The translations under genes and the position numbers were made by a program. From Ailurus styani (lineage: Eukaryota > Chordata > Mammalia > Carnivora > Ailuridae), in the NCBI GenBank assembly GCA_002007465.1, contig LNAC01000752.1, positions 321,893 to 385,892 on the forward strand: DNA of 64,000 nucleotides. The letters run 5' to 3'. Below the pieces are notes generated by a model that did no database searches, had not been told where the DNA came from, and worked only from the letters and a program-made list of their open reading frames with translations. Position 1 is the first letter of the stretch; every line of letters starts with the position of its first letter. Below are positions 37,601 to 52,600 of this stretch, piece after piece.

Positions 37601-40600
37601 TACAGAAGATCTATGTATGAGCTTTTGAATGACATCTGAAAATTCCCGTCAAAATAGTTTTTTCTTCTCAATATATATTTAAATACCAACTACAGCACAA
37701 ATACTTCACTGACTAGAGAGGATAGTTAAGGTTAATAGCTCTACTGAATGAGACTGATTTTAAGTGGGATATCATTACAAAAATTAAGCATCTATAAAAA
37801 CATATACTCTGGACGTATCAGTTCAAAAGCTTCAGTGACTTTTTTATCATTAATGGGAAAAACTTGACAGAGGGAAACTTTATGATAAATAAATAAGTCT
37901 ACATAACAGAAAAGGAAGAAACTGCCAGAAATAATAATTCAACTTTATACACCATTTAGCCATAAACTTAGAAGCAGTATAATTATAGGTAGCATCCTAA
38001 TCCTGTCACTTAACAGCTGTGATCCTACTCTAGTTATTTAACCTTTCTCAAGACTCTAATACCTCATTTGTAAAAGTGGGAATAACTCTAACCGATTCAT
38101 AAGCTGTGATGATTGAGACAATGCATGCAAAGGACTATGTAAGTGTCTGGCGCACAGCTAACTTAGTATGTGTTTACTGTTATTATTTTCTTATATCATC
38201 TCCTTCAAACTATGTCCACCCCAACTGCCAAACAGATTGGGTTCTGTGTTTTCAGGGACCGTGTTTTATTTTGAATTTTTATTACATTTGGACAGCCAAT
38301 CCTACATACTATGTTTTTTTCATCAATAAAATCATAATTAGCTATGAATCACATTATAAAAAATACAAAAATAATCTTTCTAGAAGGCTTGTTAATTTAA
38401 GGAAAACAAACAACAAAAACATTCTGAATGGCACATCTTTTGCCCACGTGTAAATAAGAAGAAAGTCTTGATTGATCCCTCTGTGACATTTAATAGGTGC
38501 TGATTCTTTAATCGCATAAGCTTTCAAAAAGTAGGCCATAGTCAACTTACCTGGTGAAGATCATTTCCCAATGCATACTCTGCAAAGTAGCCGGGAGCAG
38601 CAGACGAGGCTCTAATGGCCTGCCACATTTTATACTGACAGCCTCCCAAATAGTGCGAGTTAATTCCCGGAAAATGACCGTAGTTTCTGAACACAAAAGC
38701 TTTTGGCGTTATCCCTCTGTTTACTATGGTACTTACTGCAGCTACCTAGTAAAGTAAAAAGTGAACAATAACCACTGTAAAGAGCAGTATTTGGGATCTG
38801 TAAAAAATTAAATATTATTTAGTAGTGCGAGTGAACAATCTATAGCTACCCAACAAGATAAATGTGTAACATGAATATGATGTTCAGTAAAGGGAACCAG
38901 ATCTAACTAGGTATTTCTTTATGGGACAGTAGATACAAGAACTGGGACAATTTTGAGAACTGGATTGTAAGACAATAATAAAAGATGTTATTGACTACAT
39001 GATTTGATTAGCCACTTAAAAAGTTAAGAAGTAGGAAGACATAAATTTGCAAATATTTATATAATAATTGATGCAACAGTAGTAGAAATGAATACAAACT
39101 ACTCAAAGAAGAATAAAAACACTATTTTCCTAACACAGTTTACAAATTAGTCTTTGCTTCCGTCCTTTTTGAAAACATTATGACTTTAGTAACTGAATCT
39201 AGCAACATACAAACTCCAAGGCTTTCTTATCATAATTAATAACTGGTAACTGGGTAATTTTTTATTAAAATAACTATTTTAATATTGACCACCTTGGGTC
39301 TCAGACTTTACCAATTTCAGCTGAATTAATGTAAAATGTGCTGTACTGGTTAATGACCTGCAATATGAACTTAAAGCTGAAAGGTATGGAGGAGGCCACA
39401 GTTACTGGGGTTCTGTATTGAGCCCTGCTAGGGGCTTGTCAGCTTTGCTATTTAATAAACCAAAAGAGAGATCCCCAAATCCTGAGTGATCCAAGTGTCT
39501 CTAGGCCAATGTGGATAAGAGCTGGTCATACACCAAAATCCAGGGGGTCTTTCTATTAATTGGACTACAGACAGACTGAATTAAGAATCATGTGGAAAAC
39601 ATGATAAACCCATTCACCATGAGTGAATTACTTTTTGAGGGGGCTAAAGTTCTCTTACACCTACTCTAGTCGTTTATTTAAAGTTGGCAACTCCCATGAC
39701 TGAAAAACAAACAAATAAATAGCTCTGAAGATACAAGGGAAAAAGCGAGGCATAGAGTGCATCCTGCGATCTTCTCCAAATGAACTGTGTGCACCTCCTT
39801 AACATGGCCTCCAAGGTCCTGCTGGTCTGATTCACCTGCCACTTCAGTCCCATTTTGCACCCCGCCCTTGAATTCGCAGGCTCTGGTCTCCTGGGGCTCT
39901 CAGTTCCTGTGCCTGTCCCTGCCTCCTCCTGCACAGGTCCTTGCCTTTGCCAGCACTGCTCCTACTCATTGGCCTGCACACGGAGATCTCAAACCTCCTT
40001 TCCTTAGAATAGCCTTCCCTCCTGTCCCTGTAAATATATGCTTCCAGAGAACTGTTTTCATACTTCATAGCATTTACTTCAGGGAAACTATATCTTGTTT
40101 GTGTGATTACCTAACAGATGCCTACTTTGCCCTACTGGACTATAAACTCCATGTCTGCGTTTACTAAGGTCTCTAGAGTGTGTGGCACAGTGTTGACACA
40201 TTAGGCTCAGAATTAATATCTAAAGAATGAATGAAATTTGAACAGGCAAGAGTGAAAGAGAAATCAAAGGAGCTGTATGATTTTTCACGGTTACAGCTTG
40301 TTATCCAAGAATAAATACAAGCTACAAGGGATTCTGAAGTCCATAAATGCTATTCCTTAATCAAATAAAAAGTATTATTAAAGAACACGGAACTCAAGCA
40401 ATACTCAGATTATTGGGTTTCAAATAAAATAAATAAGAGAAGCCACATGAGACATATTCTAGTGGCATTAACATTTTTAAAACTGGGATTCCTTTTATAT
40501 GTTAATCTAACATATATTTACAAGCACATAAAATTTCTTTTAAAAAGTCTGGGGGAGGAAATGCTACAATTTTCTTAAATCACTGGATTTGATTAACCTT

Positions 40601-43600
40601 ATGATAAAATAATTCTTCCTTATTTTTAGTCTTAGTCCTTCATGTTCTTAAACTTTTGTTATACTTTTACTGGATACAGGAAGAGATCTAATGACCACAT
40701 CCTATATTTTCATAAAATGGCCCAAGAAGTAAGGAATCAATATAATCTATTAAATAAGAAGTTCCTAAGAAATGTTTCTCTTAGTAATGGGTCTTTAGAA
40801 TAAGTGGTTTCACTTGACCTTCAATTCCAAGTTGGTATTATATTTAAGACTCCAAACTTACCTTAGGACACATAGGATTTCTTGCTGTTTCAATCATTAG
40901 TGAGGATCCCATTCTATCCCTTTATTAAAGGAGGAAAATTAAAGTATATTAAAATGATAGTATCTCCTAATACCAGGGAACATACAACATGTAAATACTG
41001 TTTGCTCAGGGTTTTGTTCAAAGTACTATGAACAACAAAAAAAGAAATATAAAAATCTCCTCCAGGTGCCTGCTAGTACAATTAATGCAAAGCAGTAAAG
41101 AGTTGAGGTGGAGCTTGAGGAAGACACCAAAAGATGACAAGGCGACACATTCAGCCCTGTCCAAGGGGTAAAGAAAGGCACTGAGGCAGAAGACACCACT
41201 GTTTTCAGGGTCCTCCTGAGGGATAAAGGAGCTGTGTTGAGATAAACCCACAGAAGGATGTTGACTTGTAACGGAGTAATCAAAAACCAGATCAGGACGT
41301 TTAGACTTTAAACTTGTTCTAGCAATACAGAGCCAATGCCACTCCTACAAAATGCTTTTTAAATCATCAGAGTTGGGCGCCTGGGTGGCTCAGTGGGTTA
41401 AAGCCTCTGCTTCGGCTCAGGTCATGATCTCAGGGTCCTGGGATCGAGGCCCACATCGGGCTCCCTGCTCAGTGGGGAGCCTGCTTCCTCCTCTCTCTCT
41501 GCCTGCCTCTCTGCCTACTTGTGACCTGATCTCTCTCTCTGTGTCAAATAAATAAATAAAATCTTTAAAAATAAAATAAAAATTAAAAAAAAAAAGCAAA
41601 TTGCAAAGCATGAAAGGTATACCTTTAAAAAAAATAATAATAATGGGCACCTGGGTGGCTCAGTGGGTTAAAGCCTCTGCCTTCGGCTCAGGTCATAATC
41701 TCAGCGTCCTGGGATCAAGGCCCGCATCGGGCTCTCTGCTCAGCAGTGAGCCTGCTTCCTCCTCTCCCTGTCTCTCTGCCTGCCTCTCTGCCTACTTGTG
41801 ATCTCTCTCTCTGTGTCAAATAAATAAAATAAAATAAATCTTAAAAAAAAAAATAAAATAAAATAAAATAAATCATCAGAGTTGGGCTCTGAATTACTGC
41901 AACATTACAGATCTTGTCCTTGGGCAGCAATTTCCACCATTCCATTAAAAGGGAGTTTTGTCTCAAAGCAGATTTTTTCCTGACTTAAAAATAGTATATT
42001 TTCCCCTGTACTGGATATAAGGACTATGTTTTTTACCAACTTGCCTCAATAAGAAAAAAACATGTGTCTAGTAACATTTTTTCAAACAATATTCATGATT
42101 CTCAAATAGAGTATTAGTGAATTTCATATACAAGTAGTATGTACAAATTAGGCGCTGATCCACCCTTTATTATCTTTCATAAATATTAACGTAAAACACT
42201 TTCTAAAGCAGACAAGCTCTTTGTCTTTCCCAACCTGATCTATATTTCTTCTGCATATGTATTCTTCTAACAATCTTTATCTTTTTGCAGACATCTTGCT
42301 GTAAAATTGGAACAGAGACCCTGGCAGCATGTTGCTTTTACATTTTAAGCAAAGTTCACTTGTTTTTTAAGCCTTGATTTTATAAACAGAGGTAAAATGC
42401 TTTAGTGCATTTTAGTGCATTTAGTGCATCTAGTGCAGTAAGTTATGAATATAAATTTAAAGAGAAAGTCAGAACATTAATTGCTTATTTCAGAGAGATG
42501 TGAAAATACCAAAAAAAAGCCCTTAAAATTTCTAGATTCCATTGATGCTATAATTCAACACAGCATCCCTAACATAACACAAAATCATTATCACAGTTTT
42601 AAAAAAAGGGCAGAAATATGGTCTCAATAAATAAAAGGGGGAAAAAAAACAGCAGGTGCAAGCATATCTATTTATAATACGGTCTCAATTTTTTAAAAAG
42701 GCAATTACAATCTCTACATGCAAATCTCACACATGAGCTCAAAAAAAAAGTGACTAGAATTATGCACCAAAATATTAACAATGGTTATCTCTAATTACTG
42801 GGATCAATAATTTACTATTCTTTTAAATTTTTTGTCATTGTTCAAATATGCACATATTATTTATAGAATCAAACATTAAAAAAATAACTAATAACTTACT
42901 TAAGAATATTTTCCCATGTTTGACTGTCATAAAATGCATGGCTCCAACTCATTTTGACTGTTCCAACAATGACATTTTGTGAAAACACATCAGATCCTAA
43001 TTTTCGGTAAAGTTCCTCACATTCATCCAAGGGCATATGAAACAATCCCAACATGAACGCTAATATGGCACCTGAAAGAAAGAATGCTTAGTTTCTACCA
43101 GTGCCAACATTATAGTACTTATAAGACTTTTTGAGTCACAGACCTGATTGAGATTCTAGCTCTGATACTTTCTGTGCCACCTGGGACCAACTATTTAACC
43201 TCTAAGAGCCCAATTTTTTCATCTATAAAATAAAGATAGTAACTAAAATTTATAATGTTCTGACACAGGAATAACACGTGTAAAGGGCTTTACCTGGCTT
43301 CAATAAGGACTAAATAAATGTTAACCAATGATGGTGAGGATTAATTTTAAAATACAGGATTTTTTTTACATCAAATTAAATAATACATAATTAAGATACC
43401 ATAGTCAATGACGTTCTTTCTAACCTTAATAAATTCCTTAGTTTTAGTCACAGGATACAGTATATTTGACAACTTACCAATTCATTAGAATAACTACTCC
43501 TCTGAGTTGGTCCGGGGAACTAAAATAATTAAAGAAATTAGGTCTCTGGGATATCCTTTTAAATAGCTGATTTAATGTTCTGGCTGCACCTGGTAGGACG

Positions 43601-46600
43601 CACTGCCACCTAGTGTACCTAACTGGTCTAACCCTGAACTAAGGAGAAACGTAGTAAGGGAGAAAGCTTTGGGGATGGGGGGCAAAGATCTATACAGCAT
43701 CACAGCTTACTCTGAGATTGCCAACAAAGGAAAAACAGGAACTCATTATCAAATGTATTTTAAATACTGTATGTATTTTATTATACTCAAGTCTTATTCT
43801 AGTAAGAGAAAACAGCTTATGTTTTAAAATAAATCGAATGGCATTACTAATTTACAATAGAAATTACTTCTTTCAATTTGCAGAAAATCCCTAATTAACA
43901 CAAGAAATAACTTGCTAAAAAATTAAGTGCCTTTTAAGTAAAGCTACTATAAAGATGAGCAGATGGAGTGCCTGGGTGGTTCAGTCGTTAGGCATCTATC
44001 TGCCTTCAGCTCGGGTCCTGGGATCCAGGACCCCTACTCTCTCCCACTCCCCCTGCTTCTGTTCCCTCTCTTGCTGTGTCTCTCTGTCAAATAAATAAAA
44101 TATTTAAAAAATTATGTTAAATACATAGATTCTCACATTTACCGATTTAAATTCTGGCTTTAAACAATCAGATAAGAAATAATTATAAGAAGCAATTTCC
44201 TGGGCACCTGGGTGGCTCAGACTATTAAGCGTCCAATTCTTGACTGGGCTCAGGTCATGATCTCAGGGTCAAGAGGTGAAGCCTTGCCTTGGGCTCCATG
44301 CTGAGCATGGAGACTGCTTAAGATTCTCTCTCTGCCCCTCACCCCTAGTGGCATAGGCACAGGCTCCCTCTCTCAAAAAAAAAAAAACACAAAAAAACAA
44401 ACAAAAAACCCCCCCCAAAAACCCAAAACAGCACCTCTGAATGGTAACTTATTCCCAATAAACATTTTATAAAGTTCATTAAGCCACTCAAAGGATTATT
44501 CATCATCAAAACATAAAACTAATATCCATCACTTCAGAGAATGACCATGATTTTAAATGCACACTGCAGGGATTCAGGGCTTCCATGTAACAATAATTAC
44601 CTGTGCTCACACCACAGATGTAATCAAAGAGCTGATGAACTGGCTTCTGAGTAAGTTCAACCAATTTTCGCAGTGTCTGAAGAGCAACCACACCCCTACA
44701 GAAAAAAGGAAAAATGAAAATTTCTGTTTTAAGGATATTAAGGCTTGAATAAAACAAGCCTACAAACTGTTTTTCTAGATTATACGCTAACAGGAAAACT
44801 GATAATATAAATTAATGTCAGTAAAAATGGCCTGTTTTTAAGATCACTTTCAAAACTCCAATACCTAAATAATGGTATAAAACCTGTATCATAGCAGCAC
44901 GTTTTATATTTATATTAGTATCCCTTTGAATATGATTACAAAGACGTGAACGTAAGATTTTTTTTTTAAGATTTTACTTATTTATTTGACACGGATAGGT
45001 AGAGAGATCACAAGTAGGCAGAGAGGCAGGCAGAGGGAGAGGGAGAAGCAGGCTCCCCACTAAGCAGAGAGCTCGATGTGGGGCTCGATCTCAGGACCCT
45101 GAGATATGACCTGAGCTGAAGGCAGAGGCTTTAACCCACTGAGCCACCCAGGCACCCCCATAAGATATTTTTTTAAACACTCCAGACTGGAAAATACTTA
45201 AAACCTGCACTCACCAGTTCTGGAACACTGTATATTGGTTTCTTATCTCTGCAGTGTAAGTTGGCTGCCTATGCTTCTACACATTTTTGTTTTCTGCATT
45301 TCACTAGTCATACTTTTAAGCTTTATTTATTCATCTTTTAAAACTTTCAACAACTTCAAGACAATGCCCCGCATTAGGAATGTATTACTTTATGCTGCTG
45401 ACTGCTCACTTCTGGATCCTAGCCAAAGGCAGAAAAGAGCTTAATGATGAATGCGCAAAATGAAGAGGCCAGGAGGTATAGGCCAATTCAGGATGTGTGT
45501 AATGTGTGGACAATTCTTAATGCTGGGAAGGTAGACGGAAAAACAATGAAATGGTCTAAACCCAATACAAGATGTGGGGCAGAGAGGTCCTGGCTATAGT
45601 CAAGCATCACCAAACACAACCTAGAGTGTCAAAGTGTGCTTTGATACTGCTAATAGGAAATCACTAGAAAATATTCTAACATTAAAGTAGAAAACCAAAA
45701 CACTGATTTTTTTTTTAATTTTAAGAAGTAATGTGGATTTGAAGAGAGGTAAGAGAAGAGGAGATAGATGGCTTATCAAAGAGATACATTATGAAATCAA
45801 AGTAAGACATGAAGAATTAGAGATAATGCCAGATAAGTATACTTAACAATGTGACCTCCATTATCTTATAAAAAAGAAATAAAAGATGCACATACATACT
45901 CACACAAGAAAAAAAGATTTGAAGAAATAAGTCAAAATATTAAAAATCTGGGAATTGTGAGCTCTGATTTTCTTTTTCTTTTTTTCCCCTTCCAAGTTTT
46001 ACTTGTATAATCAAGTAGAAAGCTATTTTAAAATGTGTTATTTATAAATCAATTCAGGTCAAATTTAGAAATAAATACACTTTGCCAGGTTGATTCTCTC
46101 TGCCTAACACTGTATGGGGCTCTCATATACAAAAGCAACAAAAGGTATGGGCTCTTTTTCTCCCAAACCCTCACACCTTACTCCTCTCAACACAAACTTG
46201 CCATCCTGGCTGCTTTCTCATGTTCCCCTCCAGCAAGGTTTCTCAGCAGCAGCAAGAGGGACATTTCGGGATGGCCAACTCTTTGCTGTAGGGCTATCCT
46301 GTGCATTGTGGGGTTTCAGCATCAACTGCCCTCTTCTCACTAAATGCAAATTGGCGGTCCCCCAGTTACAACAACCAAGAACACCTCCACACACTGATCT
46401 ATGTCCTCTAGGCAGCAAAATCGCCTCCAGAGGAGAACGGCTGATCTAAACTTTCCTTCGTCCTACGCCACCTTTAGATTTTCCCAAATGTCTGCACTCC
46501 AATTTCCTCACTGTATGACTAACAAAACTCCTATTGTCTAAAATCAAATACTTACTGGTTTCAAAGCTCTTTTCAACATACCGCCCTCACTGGGCGCCTG

Positions 46601-49600
46601 GGTGGCTCAGTGGGTTAAAGCCTCTGCTTTCGGCTCAGGTCATGATCTCAGCGTCCTGGGATCGAGGCCTGCATCGGGCTCCCTGCTCAGCGGGGAGCCT
46701 GCTTCCCCCTCTCTCTCTCTGCCTGCCTCTCTGCCTCCTTGTGATCTCTCTCCCTCTGTGAAATAAATAAATAAAATCTTTAAAAAAAAACATACCGCCC
46801 TCACTCTAAATAGTTGAATGTTCTTGACTGTTCCTTCAGAATTCTAGTCAAATGTTACTTCTTCAAAAAGAAGTCAGTCACAGGTGGTTGCCAAAGGTGG
46901 TGGGTGGGTGGGGTTGACAAAATGAGTGAAGAGATCAGAAGGTACAAATATCCAGTTACCCAATAAATAATACAATAAATAAGTCCAGGAGATGTAAGGC
47001 ACAACATGGTAACACAGTTAATAATACTGTACTGCCTATCTGAAAGTTTTTTAAAGAGTTAATCTTAAATGTTCTCAACACCAGAAAAAAAATTATTAAC
47101 TATGTGTGGTGACGGATGTTAACTAGACTTATTGTGATCATTCTGCAAAATAAACAGGTATCAAATCATGTTATATATTTGAAACTAATATAGTAAGTCG
47201 GTATCTCGGTATTTTTTTAAAATGAAAAAAAAAAAGAAGTCCTAATCATGATCATTCTCTAAAATTGCACTTAACTCTTTATCACTTTGCTTTTTTTTCT
47301 TCATAGCACCCCTTACTATTCAATAATACATCTTTGCTTTTCTATTTGTTCTCTTTCCTCTTCTGGAATGCTAGTACCATGAAGACTTGGATTTTGTCTG
47401 TTTTGCCTACTGACTGATTCCTGGATCCAAATCAGTGTTATGAACATGGTAGGTACAATAGTTAGTTGACTCAATGAATGATACCAACCTTTCTATCTGT
47501 CCTGATCTTAATGGCAGAGAGGACTGGCTTCTTCCTGTTCCTCAGTGAAATTCCTTACTCATTTAACTGCCATCCTCCTTACTTCCCATCACTTTGAACC
47601 AAGTCTATGAACTAGAATGATTCTAATTGATTACCGCTTTATCTATCATATGAATGATGTTCACCTCCTTGAATTATTTCACTTCCATAAGAAACATCCA
47701 AAAGATCTTCTAAGACTTTCCTCAATCAACTCAATCTTCATTTGCCAAATTAGCACTTCTATACTGCTATGTGAAGCCTTACACTCAGCATGTTCAAAAA
47801 CAGAAATGTCTTTCTCAATACCAGTCACCTCCTCCTATTTCCCTACAATTCTGTCCCAGGCATCCATGGGGTCTCCATTTAAGAGCACTCGACCTCCTTT
47901 TATAACCAATCCCCCTTTTCTTCGAAGTTTTATTCCATATTTTTCCTCCCTCCTGCTTCCCACTGCTACCATCTGAAGTTACTATTTTATCGTCCTCTGC
48001 CTAGATGGTTAAATAGCCTTCTTCCCTCATCACGCACACCGTTACTGATATTGGTGTCAAAATTAAAAGAATCTGACTGACATATAGGAGTTTAGAATTT
48101 AATAAAACAATAAGGGTGGTACTTGGACATACAAGATAGTAACTGGCAAGGCAGGTGTATCAGAGAATGAAATCAGAGATATAAAGTAATCAAAGAACAA
48201 CAGACAGGGCATGTACTATCAATTTCAGAGGTAAGAGTACAGATGGCAGGAAACTAGAATCCGAGCTAGAAAATCTGGGGGGAATGGGTAACACCAAAAG
48301 GTCTAACCAACAAGCAGTAAGGAACTCAGATTAGTAAGGAACTAATCTGAAGAAGTACAGATGAACTTCCAGCAGTAAGAATGGAGTTGGAGGGTGAAAT
48401 TATTTCCTTCTGAGCTAAGAACGCATTAAATATCTCTAGTGTGGCACCAGAACTGGCATCTGTAGCTGAGGATGTGGGGAGTCAGAAAGTTACTAAAACA
48501 GACTCCTTTTATAACCATCACTTTATTAAGTGACTAGCTGACTGATAAACACCAGCAAGATAAATATAATTAAAGAAAGCTAATGTTACAAAACACTGCC
48601 AAGATTTTTTAAGTCATGGTTGATACACTGTCCTAAACTAACAAAAAGGTCTGAAAAGACCAAACTGAAATAAATAGTTGGTCAAATTAAAAGAAAAGCA
48701 AATTCAGATATATGTTGAAGAAGCTCTTGGGGTGCCTGAGTGGCTCAGTTGGTTAATAGCTTACTCTATTTTGGCTCAGGTCATGATCTCAGAGTCCTGG
48801 AGTCGAGCCCCCATGTCGGGTTCCATGCTGAGCATGGCACCTGCTTGAGATCCTCTCTCTCCCTTTCCCTCCACCCCTCCCCCACTCATGCTCGCTCTAA
48901 ATTAAATAAAATAAAAAATGAAGCTCTTAGATGGATAAAATAATAAATTAAGAAAAACTAGTTCATGTTTGATTTTAAACATTTGGTTTTACAATGATAC
49001 AGTTACTATAATTATACAGAATCAGTTAAAAAAATTTCTTAGGCTGAACTGGATCTACAGATTTAAAAAATCATTTTTGTAGCTTTACCTTGTTCCTCCA
49101 CCATCAATTGTAAGAATTCGGATTCCTCTTCCTTTCACTGGATCCACATAGCCAATTAAAGCCAAAATTTCTCTAACTGCAGCCTGCAGAGTTTCATCCT
49201 TAATTTGTCTCAACCTTAATAAATATGGAATAATTTTTTCCTGTATTAAGAAATAAATATTTTATTGCTTTTGTCAAATGAAGAATGAAATGTATGATTT
49301 TTAACCAACATATGTAGATAATCACACATAATCACAGTGCCAGGGTTTATTACTTTCTCAATAATCTTAAATGACATTACTTTTTCACATATTAATGTGA
49401 ATTAATATTTAAAATATATTTCTTCTAATACCTAGGTTAAAAATTAACTGCAGTACAAATATTTTCTTTAAAAGATACAATGTGGGCGCCTGGGTGGCTC
49501 AGTGGGTTAAAGCCTCTGCTTTCGGCTCAGGTCATGATCTCAGCGTCCTGGGATCCAGGCTGGGATCGAGGCCTGCATCGGGCTCTCTGCTCAGCAGGGA

Positions 49601-52600
49601 GCCTGCTTCCTCCTCTCCCTGTCTCTCTGCCTGCCTCTCTGCCTACTTGTAATCTCTCTCTCTGTGTCAAATAAAATAAATAAAATCTTTAAAAAAAAAA
49701 AGATACGATGCTTAATAATTAGATAAAATATAATTTGCTTATTTTACAAATTTACAAAGTATTGTTACAACAAAAGATTAACATTATAAAATGTATAAAC
49801 TATTTTCTCCAAATCCTAGAGATCAAACTTCTTCATAGTAATTACTGTATATTAAACTTGTTAACCATCTTGTNTAAAAAAAACATAAACCATCTTGTGC
49901 ACATAGGATATAAGGATAAGCTCAGAGTGAAATATAAACAAATGTCAATACATATAACTAAGGTAGAAGGCAAAAGCTGACCATTACAATAAATAATCCA
50001 AATTCAAATTCATTACATTTAAGTAATTTGTTTAAACAAAACTAGGACTCTGAGATTCTAAGTGTTTAACTTCATATTGCTGACCGGAGGTAAGAGCTTA
50101 AATTCTAGGCTTCTATACTGATTTATCAGAGATTCTCTAGGTTCTGTGCACAGAAGCATCTTATCTGGTCAGAACCCCAGGCTTACGGGAATCAGAAACT
50201 AGCAGCTACACTTGTGCTTCAGTAAATTAAAAAAAAATAATAATAAAAATCCAAATGTGTCACTCATTTTGTTTCTTTTTTATGATAAATCAAATCTGAA
50301 ATAATATTGTTTAAATTCTTTTTCAGTTGTTCTTTTTGCCCTGGCTAATGTTGAGCTCCAAGGCCCCACAAGAAGAACCTGAACAATGGTAGAGCATGGG
50401 AATGTAAATTTCCATTTCTAGTTAGGATAGCCTCTTTCCAAGAACAACTAGAAAACTTTAATAAAGACAAAAGAAGTTCCATCTGTTCAAAAGCATCAGA
50501 GGGCTGCTGAAGCAGTAACAGGAGGGGGTAAGAATCTGGAGAGAGAAGTGCTAAGAAGTGAGCTCAGGGATGCCTGGGGGGGTCAGTCCATTAAGTGTCT
50601 GCCTTTGGCACAGGTCATGACCCCAGGGTCCTGGGATCCAGCCTCAGGGTCAGGCTCCCTACTCAGCAGGAAATCTGCTCCTGCCCCCTCAATGTGCTCG
50701 TGCACACACGCGTGCGCGCTCTCTCATGCGTGTGTGCACACTCTCTCTCAAATAAATAAAATCTTTAAAAAAAGAAGTGATCTCATAAACTACAGCTTTT
50801 CTTCCCTTGAGGCATTTGCTTATGTGGGGGAGAAACGAGGTTAAAAAACTGGGACTGGTTCAGAGAGAGGGCCATAAACAGAGACTGAGAAACCAGGTGA
50901 GTTAAAAGGTAACTCAAAGAGTGGGAAAATACATTTACAAAAAATACATAGTCAGGCGCCTGGGTGGCTCAGTGGGTTAAAGCTCAGGTCTCAGGGTCCT
51001 GGGATCGAGGCCCGCATCGGGCTCCCTGATCAGCGGAGAGCCTGCTTCCTCCTCTCTCTGCCTGCCTCTCTGCCTATTTGCGATCTCTCTCTCTCTTGCT
51101 GTGAAATAAATGAATAAAATCTTTTTTTAAAAAATACATAGTTATTGTATATTATTATATATAATATGTAATATATACCATATATAAAAAATATTATCCT
51201 TAATATATAAAGAAATTCTCCAAATCATTAAGAAAAAGCTGGTCAACCCAAAGGAAAGACAAGCAAGACCTGGAATAGGCACGTCACACAAGGTAAGTAC
51301 ACAAATGGCCAATGAACACTGGAAAAGATGCTAAACTTCACAGTTACCAGCGAAATGCAAACTAAAGCCATAATTTAGTACCACTAAACATCCAACAAAA
51401 TGGCTAAAATAAAAAAGATAAAAGCGCTAGAGAAGAAGTAGAACCACCGGAAGGTCGATACAATTTTGGCAGAAGTATAAATTGGTATAAACACTTTGCA
51501 AAACCATTTGGCAGTATCTACTAAAGATGAAAATAGGCGTACTTCATAACCAGGACCACTACTCTTGAATATACACTCCCAAAGAAATAAAGACCTGTGT
51601 TTTCCAAAAGATACGTCCCAGAAGCACTATTTTTAAACACTCCCAGACTGGAAACTATCCCGTGTCCATCAGCAGTAAAATGGATACATTGTCCTATATT
51701 CATACCACAGAATACACCACAATGAGAATATTTCATAACCATACTCCACACTGAAGGTTCTCACAAATAATGTCAAGTGAAGAAAACAGATATAAAAGAG
51801 CACAAGCTGTACCATTCCATTTATAGAACATGCAGAGAAAGGCACGACTAATCTAGACTGCTAAAAATCAGAAAAACTGGTCAATCTCTTTGGAGACAGT
51901 GGGGACAGAAGGGGGTGAGGGTTATATAGATGTTTTCAATTTTTGAAAATTCATGGAGCTGTATGCTTACATATACTTTTCTGCCCATGATACTTTTATA
52001 AAAAGTCACATGAATGAACTTGGAGCCCCTACCAACCACAGCTGAGATGAATTCAGCTTTCAAAAAGACAGAGGGGAGGAAAAAAATTATCGAAACACAA
52101 CTTATGAAAAACTAGGAGTTCATAATGATAGTTTTAAAAATGGCAAAAACTTCATGTCACCAATGAGGCAGCTTTTAAAACATCTCTTTACTTTGAAAAT
52201 TGGTGACTAAGTAGAAGGAAACTAAGCATTTTTCTTGCTTATCCTGTAAAATTGGTCTTTGAGAGTAACCAAATAGCTTTAGTTGGTAAAGAAAAGCTCT
52301 ACTTTTACAGAAGAATGTCAATTACAATGCAGGAGTGGCAGAATTAGAAATTTATCATTCTGCAACCCTAATGAAATGACTAGTTCTGGGCGCCTGGGTG
52401 GCTCAGTGGGTTAAAGCCACTGCCTTCGGCTCAGGTCATGATCCCAGGGTCCTGGGGATCGAGGCCCACATCGGGCTCTCTGCTCAGCGGGGAGCCTGCT
52501 TCCTCCTCTCTCTGCCTGCCTCTCTGCCTACTTGTAATCTCTCTCTCTCTGTGTCAAATGAATAAATAAAATCTTAAAAAAAAAAAAAAAAGAAATGACT

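Noticed and set aside
46114..46449. 111-residue plus-strand ORF as a gene
   Set aside because: It overlaps a MER5A-like DNA transposon and has no family resemblance.
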